64,000 bases of DNA from Lysobacter sp. K5869 (lineage in GTDB: Bacteria; Pseudomonadota; Gammaproteobacteria; Xanthomonadales; Xanthomonadaceae), in contig NZ_CP072597.1 of the NCBI RefSeq assembly GCF_018847975.1, forward strand, positions 248,001 through 312,000. Reading direction: 5' to 3'. Both the position numbers and the translations under genes were made by a program. Positions within the stretch are counted from its first letter, which is position 1; each line of letters begins with the position of its first letter. Below, piece after piece: positions 23,258-32,068 of the stretch. The notes beneath the pieces were generated by a model. That model was given only the letters and a program-made list of their open reading frames with translations. It was not told the origin of the DNA and ran no database searches.

Positions 23258-24910
23258 TCAAGCGCCGCCGCAGGCCGAATCGTCCAGGCGCGGGTCGAGG
23301 ATCGCGAACTGCGCAGCGTCCGGCGCGCTCGCGCGCACCCGACCCAGGCCCCAGCCGCGGCCGGGCTCGACCCCGAACACCGCCGCCTGCGCGCTCGCGC
23401 CTTCGCCGTCGCGCGCTTCGAACAGGCGCAACTGCGCGAACGGCAGCGAATTCGTGCGGCCGCGGCCGAGCGCGCCGAACGGCCGGCCGTCGCGGCCGCG
23501 GCCGGCGGCGGCGGCGAACCAGCCCTCGTCGCTGAAACCCAGGTAGCGGCCGGGATCGAAAGCATCGGCGATGCAGTGGGTGCGCGCGCGCAACCGCGCC
23601 ACCGCCGGCTGGCCGCGGCGCTCGTCCGCATAGGCCGTGGCCAGCACCAGGATCTTGCCGCCGGGCTGCAAGGCCAGGCCGTCGAAGAAATCGGTCCAGG
23701 CGCCGATGCGGAACGGCTCCATCGCAAAGCTCTCGTCGCGGCGGCCGTCGTGGCCGATGCGGATCACCTCGCCCTGCGGCCGGTTGGGATCGCCGCTGAG
23801 TCCCGCCGCCAGGATGCGGCCGTCGGCTTGCACGCGCAGCGCGGTGATCAGGCCGGGGAAGCGGGTGCGCTGGAACGAAGGATCGAGGCGGCCGTCGGAC
23901 AGGTGCCGCACCACGGTGGTGTAGCCCTCATTGCCGAGCAGGCCCCGCATCATCAGCAGGCGACCGTCGGCCTGCACGGTCAACTCGCGGCCGCCGCGGT
24001 CGAGGCCCTCGCCGTAGGAGGCCAGCCGGCCGGCTTCGCCGAAGCTCGGATCCAACCGCCCGTCCGGCAGATAACGCGCCATCGCGGTGGCATACGCGCC
24101 GCCCAGGCCGCCGGCGACGACGATGCGGCCGTCGGCCTGGATCGCCAGGGTCTGGGCTTCGGCGTCGAAGCGCGAATAGTCGGCGAACGAAGTCAGCACA
24201 CGACCGCCGTCGCCGAAACCCGGATCCAGGCGGCCGTCCTCGCCGTAGCGGGCCACGGCGAAGCGCGTGCGCATCGGCCATTCGCGCGGGTCCACGGCAC
24301 GTCCGGCCAGCACGATGCGGCCATCGTCCTGCACCGCCAGATCGAAAGGCTCGGCCTCGGGAAAGCCGAGGTCCTCGAACTCGGTGCGGGTCGCGCCGCC
24401 GTCGCCGAACGCGGGATCCGCCGAGCCGTCGGCGCGCAGGCGCAACACCACGAACCCCTTGCCGCTGCGGCCTGCGACCACGATGCGGCCGTCGGCGCGA
24501 AGCGCGAGCGAGCGGCATGCGGTGTAGCCGGCCGGATCGCCGGTGCGGACCGAGCCGTTGTCGCCGAACGCCGGATCGAGCGCGCCATCGGGCAGCAGCC
24601 GGATCAGCCGGCAACTCGGTTCGGGCGAACCGTAGCGGCCGGAGGTGCCCAGCGCGAGGATCTTGCCGTCGCGCTGCACGACGATGCCGGCGGGATCGAA
24701 ATAGGGGTCGGGCGTCTGCGCCAGGAACCAGCCGCCGCTGCCGAAATCCCGGTCGAGCGCGCCTTCCGGCGCGACGGCGCGCGCTTGCGCGGCGCGCGCG
24801 GGCGAGACTTGCGCGAGCGCATCGCGCGCGAGCGACGGCTGCGGAACAGCGGCGGACGAAAACGCCGTTGCGCACGCCAGCGCAACGCAAACGGAACGGG
24901 GGAAGCTCAT
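23258..24910 (-). CDS. Secreted delta-60 repeat protein (paralog 1)
   Basis: 550 residues. Signal peptide (CVALACATAFSSAAVPQPSLA). The body is a chain of delta-60 repeats, each of the form DGKILALGTSG ... RLLPDGALDPAFGDNG, about seven or eight units, a beta-propeller-like arrangement known from bacterial surface and exported proteins. After the repeats comes a C-terminal domain with CIADAFDPGRYLGF and the ending FAILDPRLDDSACGGA, shared almost word for word with the next gene. The N-terminus reads APEGALDRDFGSGG just after the signal region. Function is unknown; a structural or binding role outside the cytoplasm is likely. The start at 24910 gives the best signal peptide; the ribosome site is weak. 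Confidence 0.85.
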   Translation of the reverse strand: MSFPRSVCVALACATAFSSAAVPQPSLARDALAQVSPARAAQARAVAPEGALDRDFGSGGWFLAQTPDPYFDPAGIVVQRDGKILALGTSGRYGSPEPSCRLIRLLPDGALDPAFGDNGSVRTGDPAGYTACRSLALRADGRIVVAGRSGKGFVVLRLRADGSADPAFGDGGATRTEFEDLGFPEAEPFDLAVQDDGRIVLAGRAVDPREWPMRTRFAVARYGEDGRLDPGFGDGGRVLTSFADYSRFDAEAQTLAIQADGRIVVAGGLGGAYATAMARYLPDGRLDPSFGEAGRLASYGEGLDRGGRELTVQADGRLLMMRGLLGNEGYTTVVRHLSDGRLDPSFQRTRFPGLITALRVQADGRILAAGLSGDPNRPQGEVIRIGHDGRRDESFAMEPFRIGAWTDFFDGLALQPGGKILVLATAYADERRGQPAVARLRARTHCIADAFDPGRYLGFSDEGWFAAAAGRGRDGRPFGALGRGRTNSLPFAQLRLFEARDGEGASAQAAVFGVEPGRGWGLGRVRASAPDAAQFAILDPRLDDSACGGA

Positions 24911-25348
24911 GCGGCCATGCACCGTGCGGCGACGCTCGCTGCCCCCTGCCCCGGATCCGAGCGACGTGGTCGATCCGGCACGCGCGCACCCTAACATCGC
25001 CGCGCTCGCGCAAAGCGCGCACGCGGAAGCACTTTGCGCGGCGCGGCGAGCGGGGCCAAATTCTTCCGCGGTTGGTTACGTTGGGCTGATTCCGCTGGCC
25101 GATGCCATCGGCCGACTGCGCTCGCCTACATCCGCGGCCGGCTTCACCCGCACGTGTCCACCGCCCCTGACTTCACCTGCCGATGTCGCTGGCCGATTCG
25201 GCGCCGGGTTTCGCCGCGCGGATCGCCGCTCGCGTCGCCGCCTGCGATCGCGTCGCACGCGGAGGCAAGCGCGATGCCGCCACGACCGCGCTGCGCGCAG
25301 GGCGCCCGGGCACAGCGAGCCGCGCGGCCGTCCGCGCAGGCGCGCGCC
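24911..25348. other. Intergenic region between the delta-60 paralogs
   Basis: 438 bp of GC-rich sequence with no supported gene. It should contain the end of the upstream transcript and the promoter of the 550-residue protein gene; I see no clear promoter or terminator. Confidence 0.5.
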
Positions 25349-26959
25349 TCAGCGCGCGTCGCCCGCGCCGCAGGCCGAGTCGTCCAGGCGCGGATCCAGG
25401 ATCGCGAAGCGCGCATCGCCCGGCGCGCTCGCGCGCACGCGGCCCAGGCCCCAGCCGAGTCCGGCCTCGGCGTCGAACACCGCTGCATCGACATCGACGC
25501 CGCCGGCGCCGCGGACGCGCAGCAGGTGCAGACGCGCCGCCGCGACATCGCTCACGCGTCCGCGCCCGATCGCGCCGACCGCGGCGCCGTCGCGGTCGCG
25601 TCCCGCCGCGGCGAACCAGCCGTCGCGGCTGAAACCCAGGTAGCGCCGCGGATCGAACGCATCGGCGATGCAGTACGTCTTCGCGCGCAACCGCGCCGCC
25701 CCGAGCGTGCCGCGGCCGCCGCCGTTGCGGCGCAGCGATTCAGCCATCAGCACGATGCTGCCGTCGGCCTGCAGCGCCACGCCCTGGTAGAAATCCGCGC
25801 CGTCGACGAAGCCGAAGTCTTCGCGAACGAAGCCGGCGTCGCGCGTGCCGTCGTGATTGAGGCGGATCAGCTCGGGCCGGCGCGGCCCGGTGTGGTCGCT
25901 GCTGCCGACCACCAGGATGCGGCCGTCGGCCTGCTGCTTCAGCGCGTCGATGATGTACATATCGCGCTGGAGCCGGAACGAGGGATCGATGCGGCCGTCG
26001 GCGAAATGGCGCACCACGGTCTGGTATTGGTGATCGCTGGTGCCGCTCCTCACCAGCAGGCCGCCGTCGGCCTGCACCGCGATCATGTTGCCGCCGGGCC
26101 TGAGCGCCTCGCTGTAGGACGCGTAGCGGCCGCCCTCTCCGAAGCTCGGGTCCGGGCGGCCGTCGGGCAGGTAGCGCGCCAGCGCGGTGGCGGCGCCGAC
26201 GCCGCGCAGGACCCCGACGACGACGATGCGTCCGTCGCCCTGGATCGCCACGCTCAAGGCGGAGGCGTTGTACGAAGACGACACGCCCTGGAAATCGGTC
26301 AGCACCCGGCCGCGGTCGCCGAAGCCGGGATCGAGCCGGCCGTCCTCGCCCAGGCGCAGGATCGCGAAGCGCGTGCGCGCGGGCGTGGTGCGGTAATCCA
26401 CCGCGTCGCCGACCATGACGAGCTTGCCGTCGTCCTGCAGGGCCGCGTCCCAAGCGTGCGACTGGGCATGGCCCAGTTCGGCGAAGTCGGCGCGGACGGT
26501 GCCGCCGTCGCCGAAGCCCGGATCGGGCGTGCCGTCGGGCCGCAGCCGCACCGCGGTGAACGAGCCGGTGCCGTAGCCGGTGACGACGATCTTGCCGTCG
26601 GCGCGCACCGCCAATGTCTGGCAGGCGACGAAGCCGCGCGGATCGCCGATCCAGACCGGCGCGCCGGCGCCGAAGTCCGGATCGGGCGCGCCGTCGCGCA
26701 GCAGCCGCCACACCCGGCAGTTGCTGTTCGGCGGGCCGCCGCCGGCCATCGCGCTCATGAGGATCTTGCCGTCGCGTTGCACCGTCAGCGCGGTGGGCTT
26801 GGCGTAGTCGAAGCTGTCGTCGAGGAACACGCCGTCGACGCCGAAGCCGCGGTCGAGCGCGCCTTCCGGCGCCGTGGTCTGCGCTTGCGCGGCGAAGCCG
26901 GCGAGCGCCAACGCCGCCGCGCAGGCGAGCGCGGCGCGATGGCGGAAATGGAGGCTCAT
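25349..26959 (-). CDS. Secreted delta-60 repeat protein (paralog 2)
   Basis: 536 residues. Clear signal peptide (ALACAAALALAGFAAQAQ, cleavage after AQA). Delta-60 repeats such as DGKIVVTGYGTGSF and LRPDGTPDPGFGDGG run to about residue 400. The C-terminal domain CIADAFDPRRYLGFSRDGWF and the ending FAILDPRLDDSACG match paralog 1. The two genes lie in the same direction 438 bp apart and look like an old tandem duplication, since identity outside the repeat motifs is moderate. ATG at 26959 has an AGGA about 10 bp upstream. No transport or enzyme motif is visible. Confidence 0.86.
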   Translation of the reverse strand: MSLHFRHRAALACAAALALAGFAAQAQTTAPEGALDRGFGVDGVFLDDSFDYAKPTALTVQRDGKILMSAMAGGGPPNSNCRVWRLLRDGAPDPDFGAGAPVWIGDPRGFVACQTLAVRADGKIVVTGYGTGSFTAVRLRPDGTPDPGFGDGGTVRADFAELGHAQSHAWDAALQDDGKLVMVGDAVDYRTTPARTRFAILRLGEDGRLDPGFGDRGRVLTDFQGVSSSYNASALSVAIQGDGRIVVVGVLRGVGAATALARYLPDGRPDPSFGEGGRYASYSEALRPGGNMIAVQADGGLLVRSGTSDHQYQTVVRHFADGRIDPSFRLQRDMYIIDALKQQADGRILVVGSSDHTGPRRPELIRLNHDGTRDAGFVREDFGFVDGADFYQGVALQADGSIVLMAESLRRNGGGRGTLGAARLRAKTYCIADAFDPRRYLGFSRDGWFAAAGRDRDGAAVGAIGRGRVSDVAAARLHLLRVRGAGGVDVDAAVFDAEAGLGWGLGRVRASAPGDARFAILDPRLDDSACGAGDAR

Positions 26960-27177
26960 TCGCTTGCATCCTGTAGCGACGCTCGCCTTGCCCCCTGTTC
27001 CGGACCGCGAGCGACGACGCCGGTCCGGCACGCGGCACCCTAGCATCGGCGCGCGAGCGAAAGCGGGGCGGCGGAAGCAGTTCGCGCGCGCTCCGAAGCG
27101 GCGATCCGGACGCAGCGCACGTCGCGGCGGCCGCGGGCGCGCGACGCGCCGCCCGCGACGCGCGTCGCGCCGACCCG

Positions 27178-27726
27178 CTAGGCCGCGTTGATGCGCGATT
27201 CGGCGTAGCGGTACGACAGCAGCATCCGAATCAGCGTTTCCACCTGCGCCGCATCGCGCGCATCCAGCCGCGCCATCGGCAGGCGGTGACCGCGGCGGCT
27301 CATCGCGTCGCGGAATTCGAGCAGGGCGAAGTCGTCGCTGAGGTCGGCGCGGGTCACGCCGACCGCGAACGCGGCGTCGGGCGCGATGCGGCCGAACTCG
27401 CGCAGCATCGCGTCGGCCTGACCGACCATGTCGGCGCTGTCGGCGGCGATCAGCACCACGATGCCGACCGCGCCTTCGCACACCAGCGGCCACATGAAAT
27501 CGAGATAGCGCTGGCCGGGCACGCCGTAGACGTGCAGCAACTCGCCGTCGTCGAGTTCGATGCTGCTGTAGTCCATCGCCACCGTGGTGTGGGTCTTGTC
27601 GCCGAGCGCGCCGTGGCTGATCGGCATTTCGGTGCTGATCGGCTCGCGGTCGGAGATCGCGCGGATGGCGGTGGTCTTGCCCGCGCCCATGTCGCCGACG
27701 AAGGCCAGTTTGATCAGCTCGCTCAT
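27178..27726 (-). CDS. Small GTPase of the conservon CvnD / MglA-like type
   Basis: 182 residues. Walker A GDMGAGKT (about 11-18), a switch-I threonine region (KTHTTVAMDY), a changed G3 motif VYGVPGQ in place of the DTPGQ of MglA, and TRAD in place of NKxD. The string MDYSSIELDDGELLHVYG followed by FMWPLVCEGAVG resembles the CvnD GTPases of Streptomyces conservons (MDFG...LFGTPGQ...FMW), which act with roadblock proteins. It is the last gene of a four-gene run with two roadblock proteins; its ATG overlaps the TGA of the preceding gene by 4 bp. Likely a cytosolic molecular switch; its output, perhaps motility or polarity, is unknown. Confidence 0.87.
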   Translation of the reverse strand: MSELIKLAFVGDMGAGKTTAIRAISDREPISTEMPISHGALGDKTHTTVAMDYSSIELDDGELLHVYGVPGQRYLDFMWPLVCEGAVGIVVLIAADSADMVGQADAMLREFGRIAPDAAFAVGVTRADLSDDFALLEFRDAMSRRGHRLPMARLDARDAAQVETLIRMLLSYRYAESRINAA

Positions 27727-28697
27727 GGCCCGCGCCCCAGGTTGAGGCCGAAACGCCGCGCCAGCCGGCGCAGCAGGCCGGGCGCTTGCGCGTCGGGCGC
27801 GCGCCGCGGCGACGGCGCGGCGGCGATGTCGGCGCCGTCGGCCAGACCGCTGGCGAGCACCGCGGCGTACAAGCGTTCGAGTTCCAGCGCCGGGGTCGCG
27901 GTCGCTTGCGCCAACTGCGGCAGCGCCCAGGCGCGTTCGAGCAGGCAGCTCAGCGGCAGCAGCCAATGCGCCGGCAGCGCGTTGGCCGACAGCAGCGGCC
28001 ATGCGCGCAGGCGCACGGCGCGGTCGGGCGCGACGTCGGCGATCGGCGCGTCGTGCGCGAGCGCGATGTCCCACAGCACCGATTCCAAGGGATAGCTTGC
28101 GGTCACGTCCTGCTCGAATTCTTCGGCATAGCGGCGCGGGGTGAGGGGCGTGACGAACCAGTTCGGCGCCAGCGCCTCGGCGATCAGGTCCGGGTACGGC
28201 ATGCGCCGCAGCATGTGCAGGCGCGCGCCGGCCGGATCGATCGCCAGCCGGAACAGGCCGCGTTCGAGCAGGCAGGCGCCGCTTTCCGACGCCGCCAGCA
28301 GTTGCCGCAGGAACGGCGCGCTGGCGAGGTCGATGTCGGGCGCGGCGGACGCGGTGGGTTCCGCCGGCGGCTCGGCGGCGCGGATGCGTTCGCGCAGGCA
28401 CGCCGACAGTTCGTCGGCTTCGGCGTACAGATCGAGCGAGCGCACGCTGTCGGGATCCCACGGCAGCCGGCCGATGCGCACCACCGGCACGCCGCTGCGC
28501 AGGGCCGTGTCCACGGCCATGCGGCTGGCGCTGGTTTCGGTGCCGACCACCAGCACCTGCGCCGGACGCCCGTCCCAGCGCCGCAGTTCCACCTCGATGC
28601 GTTCGCCGGAAAGCAGATCGCGCGCGGCGTGCAAGCGCGCGTCGCGGGACTTGTCGAGGTCGACGCTGGCGACCACATAACGCTGCTTCGATGCCAC
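27723..28697 (-). CDS. Unknown protein of the roadblock/GTPase cluster
   Basis: 324 residues from a GTG start at 28697, chosen because AGGAGG lies 6 bp upstream; upstream in-frame sequence to 28850 would overlap the roadblock gene. The N-terminal third (QRYVVASVDLDKSRDARLHA, then RRWDGRPAQVLVVGTETSAS and VPVVRIGRLPWD) alternates strands and helices like a receiver or Rossmann-like fold. The middle and C-terminal parts are helical and Leu/Ala-rich. I do not recognise the family. Its 4-bp overlap with the GTPase gene and its place between roadblock and GTPase genes suggest it works with them, perhaps as an effector. Confidence 0.8.
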   Translation of the reverse strand: MASKQRYVVASVDLDKSRDARLHAARDLLSGERIEVELRRWDGRPAQVLVVGTETSASRMAVDTALRSGVPVVRIGRLPWDPDSVRSLDLYAEADELSACLRERIRAAEPPAEPTASAAPDIDLASAPFLRQLLAASESGACLLERGLFRLAIDPAGARLHMLRRMPYPDLIAEALAPNWFVTPLTPRRYAEEFEQDVTASYPLESVLWDIALAHDAPIADVAPDRAVRLRAWPLLSANALPAHWLLPLSCLLERAWALPQLAQATATPALELERLYAAVLASGLADGADIAAAPSPRRAPDAQAPGLLRRLARRFGLNLGRGP

Positions 28698-28846
28698 CCC
28701 TGCCTCCTGGCCGCGGCGCGGCCGCGCGCGGGGCGCGGCGGCGCATTGCCGGGTCGCCGGCGGGCGCGCGTTGGCAGCGCGCCCGCTCGATGCGGTCGGA
28801 TCGGCCGGAACCGTCCAGTCGATCGAAACCGATCGGCGCGAGCCGA

Positions 28847-29206
28847 TCACTTGAAGTCGAGCGTCTTCTCGAACGACTTGAGCTCGTGGCGGGCCATCGC
28901 CAGATTGGCGCGGGCGCGGTCGAGCACCACGTACAGGAACAGCGCCGGGTTGCTCTCCAGCGGGCGGATCAGGTGGTACTGCTTGCCCAGGCTGATCAGG
29001 ATGTCTTCGATGGTGTCGTTGAGGCCGAGTTGCTGGGCGACGCGGCGCTTGGAGCGGACCACTTCGGAGTTGCCGGCCGCGGCCACTTCCAGATCCAGGC
29101 CGCCGCCGCCGACCATGGCCAGCGCCATGCCGCTGTCGCTGTCGACCAGGGCGGCGCCGACGAAGCCGGCGAGATTATTGAGTTCGTCCAATTGCAACTT
29201 CGACAT
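28847..29206 (-). CDS. Roadblock/LC7 domain protein
   Basis: 119 residues. The whole protein is one roadblock/LC7 domain: [20 protein letters not shown], then the helix-strand pattern to [22 protein letters not shown]. Such proteins (MglB, CvnB) form dimers that bind small Ras-like GTPases and often act as their GTPase-activating or scaffold partner. It has CGGAGC about 7 bp before the ATG and lies 149 bp upstream of the GTG of the unknown protein. With a second roadblock gene just upstream, it may form a heterodimer. Confidence 0.88.
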   Translation of the reverse strand: MSKLQLDELNNLAGFVGAALVDSDSGMALAMVGGGGLDLEVAAAGNSEVVRSKRRVAQQLGLNDTIEDILISLGKQYHLIRPLESNPALFLYVVLDRARANLAMARHELKSFEKTLDFK

Positions 29207-29297
29207 GTCTAGCTCCGTTTGCGGATGGGTACGGCGAGGAAGACGGCCGCGCGCCGACGCCGCCGCCATCGCGGCGAAGCGGACGCGCGCGGCGCGG

Positions 29298-29765
29298 CTA
29301 GGATTCGGCGGGTGCGAGTGCGGCGGCGGGCGCGGCGAGCGCGGCGCCCAGGCGCGCGGCGCAATCGCGCGCGGCCACCAACAGCGCGGCCAGGACCGTG
29401 TCGGGGCCGGCCATCGCCAGCAGGGTCAGCGGCTTGGCGGCGTGGACGCGGAACAGCACCAGATTGCCGCGCGCGGTGCAGACGGTGGCGTAGTCGGCCT
29501 GGCTGAGTTCGATCTCGCCGGCCAGGGTCTCGCCGAGGGTGAGGAAGGAATTGGCCATCGCCGCGATCCGGCGGGCGTCGGCGCCGCCGTCGATGCGCTC
29601 GGCCAGGGCGCGGCCGTCGGCGGTGGACACGCACAGCGCGCGCATCCCCGGCACCCGCTGCCAACAACGCTCCAGTTCCGCGGCCAACAGGGCCGGCGTG
29701 GCGCCTTCGCCGTGCTGCGCCGGCTCCAGCCGTCCCAGCAACATGTCGATGGTGGTCCGCTGCAT
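29298..29765 (-). CDS. Second roadblock/LC7-like protein
   Basis: 155 residues. The central part ([20 protein letters not shown], then [20 protein letters not shown] and [22 protein letters not shown]) follows the roadblock/LC7 pattern with an added N-terminal helix and an Ala-rich tail. It is the first gene of the cluster, with GGGAGCGG before the ATG and an AT-rich patch (about 29825-29885) upstream that probably holds the promoter. It is more diverged than the next gene, so the family call is somewhat less sure. Confidence 0.8.
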   Translation of the reverse strand: MQRTTIDMLLGRLEPAQHGEGATPALLAAELERCWQRVPGMRALCVSTADGRALAERIDGGADARRIAAMANSFLTLGETLAGEIELSQADYATVCTARGNLVLFRVHAAKPLTLLAMAGPDTVLAALLVAARDCAARLGAALAAPAAALAPAES

Positions 29766-30049
29766 GCGATTCCGCTCCCAGGCTCGCCGGCGCTTCCTAA
29801 CGCGCTTCGGCGTCGGGACCGGCCAATAAATCTGACTTGCGTCACACTATATCTGTTTTTTTGTGTGATGTTTGTTGCAGTTTTTACAGGTATTGCCGCG
29901 TGGGCGGACACGGCGGCGGCTCCGCGGCCGGAGCGGATCGCGAGGCGGGACGGTTGGAGTTCAAAGGCCGCGAGCGGGCGGCGAACGGTCCGCGGCGCAA
30001 GCGCCGCGCGGAAAAACACGGATCGACGCGGGCCGCGGCCGGGCCCGGA

Positions 30050-31018
30050 TCAGAAGTCGCAGGCCTCCCACCCCGGCGGCGTGCCGTCGGTGGAGCGGCC
30101 CTTGAAGCCGGTATCGAGCGTGTTCTGCGCCCAGGCGTCGGCTTGGGCGAGTTGGGCCGGGCTGAGCCCGGCGGCGACCGCGGCCAGTTGCCGGTCGAGT
30201 TGGTCGGCGCGATGGGCTTCGGCGCCGAGCCGGTAGAGCTTGAGGTAACGGTAATGCTGCACCGGATCGGCGCCGAGCAAGCCGCCGAGCAGACTCTGCG
30301 AACCGGGCTCGTACGCCTGCTGCAGCAGATCGACCACGCGCCAATCGCCGGCCGCGAGCCCGGCTTCGACCAGTTTCGTCGCCGTCGCGCGATAGCCGCG
30401 CAGCGCGTCGGGCTGGCGGATCAGGCCGCGCGCGTCGTACAGCGGGCCGCGTTCGAGATAGCAGGCGCGCGCCTGCTCGTCGCCGAGCTTGGCCGCCTGG
30501 GCGATGTTCGGCACCAGACTGCCGAGCATGCGCTCGTCCACGCCGTCGCACATCGCCTGTTCTTGCTGGGCGCGCTGCTGGCGCAGTTCCATCGCTTCCA
30601 GCAGCGCTTGGTAGGTGCGCAGCTGCGCGGCGTTCATGCCGTCGGTGGAGCGGCGGGTCAGCGCGTCGGTGGCGCCGGCGTTACGCCATTGGGTGCTGCG
30701 CAAGCGGTTGCAGCGGTCCAGGTCGCGCACCAGCCGGGTCGCGGCGGCGGCGTCGCCGGCGTTGGCGTTGGCTTGCAGGCGGGCGAAGTTGTCCTTCAGC
30801 GGCGTGCCCGGCGCCGGCAGCGCGGCGCCCTTGGTCGGCGCGGGCAAGGCGATGGCGGAGGCGGTGTCGGCTTGCGCGGCGCCGGCGTTTTCGGCCACGG
30901 CCTGGATGCGCAATTCGCGCCGCGCCGAATCGGCGCCGGCGCGGCCGGCGAAGTAGGCGCCGACGATGGCCGCCGCTACCACGATCAGGCCCGCGGCGAT
31001 CGAGACCCCGCGCTTCAT
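30050..31018 (-). CDS. Membrane-anchored protein, tandem paralog A
   Basis: 322 residues. A single N-terminal membrane segment (VSIAAGLIVVAAAIVGAYFAG), a linker, then helical segments such as DNFARLQANANAGDAAAATR and PNIAQAAKLGDEQARACYLE that look like Sel1-type helical repeats, and an end rich in Trp and Cys (GWEACDF). It shares order and motifs (LVRDLDRC, YRYLKLYRLGA, LSPAQLAQADAWA) with the gene 13 bp upstream, so they are tandem duplicates. The function is unknown; the bulk should face the periplasm. A GGACGG site precedes the ATG. Confidence 0.82.
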   Translation of the reverse strand: MKRGVSIAAGLIVVAAAIVGAYFAGRAGADSARRELRIQAVAENAGAAQADTASAIALPAPTKGAALPAPGTPLKDNFARLQANANAGDAAAATRLVRDLDRCNRLRSTQWRNAGATDALTRRSTDGMNAAQLRTYQALLEAMELRQQRAQQEQAMCDGVDERMLGSLVPNIAQAAKLGDEQARACYLERGPLYDARGLIRQPDALRGYRATATKLVEAGLAAGDWRVVDLLQQAYEPGSQSLLGGLLGADPVQHYRYLKLYRLGAEAHRADQLDRQLAAVAAGLSPAQLAQADAWAQNTLDTGFKGRSTDGTPPGWEACDF

Positions 31019-31031
31019 GCGTCCGTCCGGG

Positions 31032-32012
31032 TCATGGCGAGGGAAACACGCACGGATCCCACAGCGGCCCGTCGGCGTCGAGCGCGCGGCCGTGGAAGTT
31101 TTGGTTGAAGGTCCGCGTCGCCCACGCGTCGGCGTCGGCGAGTTGGGACGGACTGAGCGGGGCCGCGGCCATCGCGAGATCCTCGTCGCCGACGCCCGGC
31201 CGCGGCGGCGCGCCGAGCCGGAACAGCTTGAGGTAACGGTAGCGTTGCGAAGGATCCTTGCCAACGGCGGCGGCGAGCAGGCTGTCGGCGCCGGGCTCGT
31301 AGGCGCCGCGCAGTTGGTCGAGCACGCGCCAGTCGCCGTCGGCGATGCCGCGTTCGATCATCGCGCGGGCGTTGCCGCGGTATGCGCTCAGGCGTTCGGG
31401 GTGATCGAGCAACCCGGCCGCATCGACGCCCGGGCCGCGCGCGAGGTAGCAGGCGCGCGCGTACGGCTCGCCGAGCAGCGCGGCTTTTTGCAGATTCGGC
31501 GCCAGCGCGCCGAGTTGGGAGTCGTCCAGGCCCGCGCATTGCGCGCGCAGCGCGTCGAGCGAGCGTTCGTTGCCCTCGGCCGCTTCCAGGCCGGCGCGCA
31601 GGCTGTCGCGTTGGCGCGCGTCGGTCGTGTCGGCGCGCGCGGCGATCAGTTCGTCGGAATAGCGGCGCACCTCGCGCTCGCGCCGGGCGAAGCCGCGGCA
31701 TCGGTCGAGGTCGCGGTACAGCCGGGTGGCGGCGGCGAGATCGCCGGCGTCGGCGCGCGCCTGCAGCGCGGCGAAGTTCGCTTTCAACGGCGCGTTCGCC
31801 GGCGGCAGCGCGCCGCCGGCGCGCGCGGCCGGCGCAAGGGTGGCGGTCGCCGCCCGTCCTTCGGCGGCGACCGGACCCTGCGCTTCCTCAGCGGCCGTCA
31901 TTCGTCCTTGATGGCGTCCGATGAGGTACACGGCGACGATGGCGGCCAAGGCGAGGGCAATGGCCGCCGCGGCCCGGACGGGTTTGAGCGGGACGGATGC
32001 GGAGCGGATCAT
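31032..32012 (-). CDS. Membrane-anchored protein, tandem paralog B
   Basis: 326 residues with the same plan as paralog A: N-terminal anchor (AAAIALALAAIVAVYLIG), linker, helical repeat-like region (ANFAALQARADAGDLAAATR, PNLQKAALLGEPYARACYLA) and a C-terminus with LWDPCVF. Four or more cysteines in the helical part recur in both paralogs (DLDRC, QCAGL, ACYLA), which suggests disulfides in the periplasm. It is the first gene of the pair, with GAGGGG before the ATG. I know of no defined function. Confidence 0.82.
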   Translation of the reverse strand: MIRSASVPLKPVRAAAAIALALAAIVAVYLIGRHQGRMTAAEEAQGPVAAEGRAATATLAPAARAGGALPPANAPLKANFAALQARADAGDLAAATRLYRDLDRCRGFARREREVRRYSDELIAARADTTDARQRDSLRAGLEAAEGNERSLDALRAQCAGLDDSQLGALAPNLQKAALLGEPYARACYLARGPGVDAAGLLDHPERLSAYRGNARAMIERGIADGDWRVLDQLRGAYEPGADSLLAAAVGKDPSQRYRYLKLFRLGAPPRPGVGDEDLAMAAAPLSPSQLADADAWATRTFNQNFHGRALDADGPLWDPCVFPSP

Positions 32013-32068
32013 GCGTCCCGCCCCTCATCCGCAACCGGTCCGGTTCGCTGTGTCGTCGCCAATGGTGC

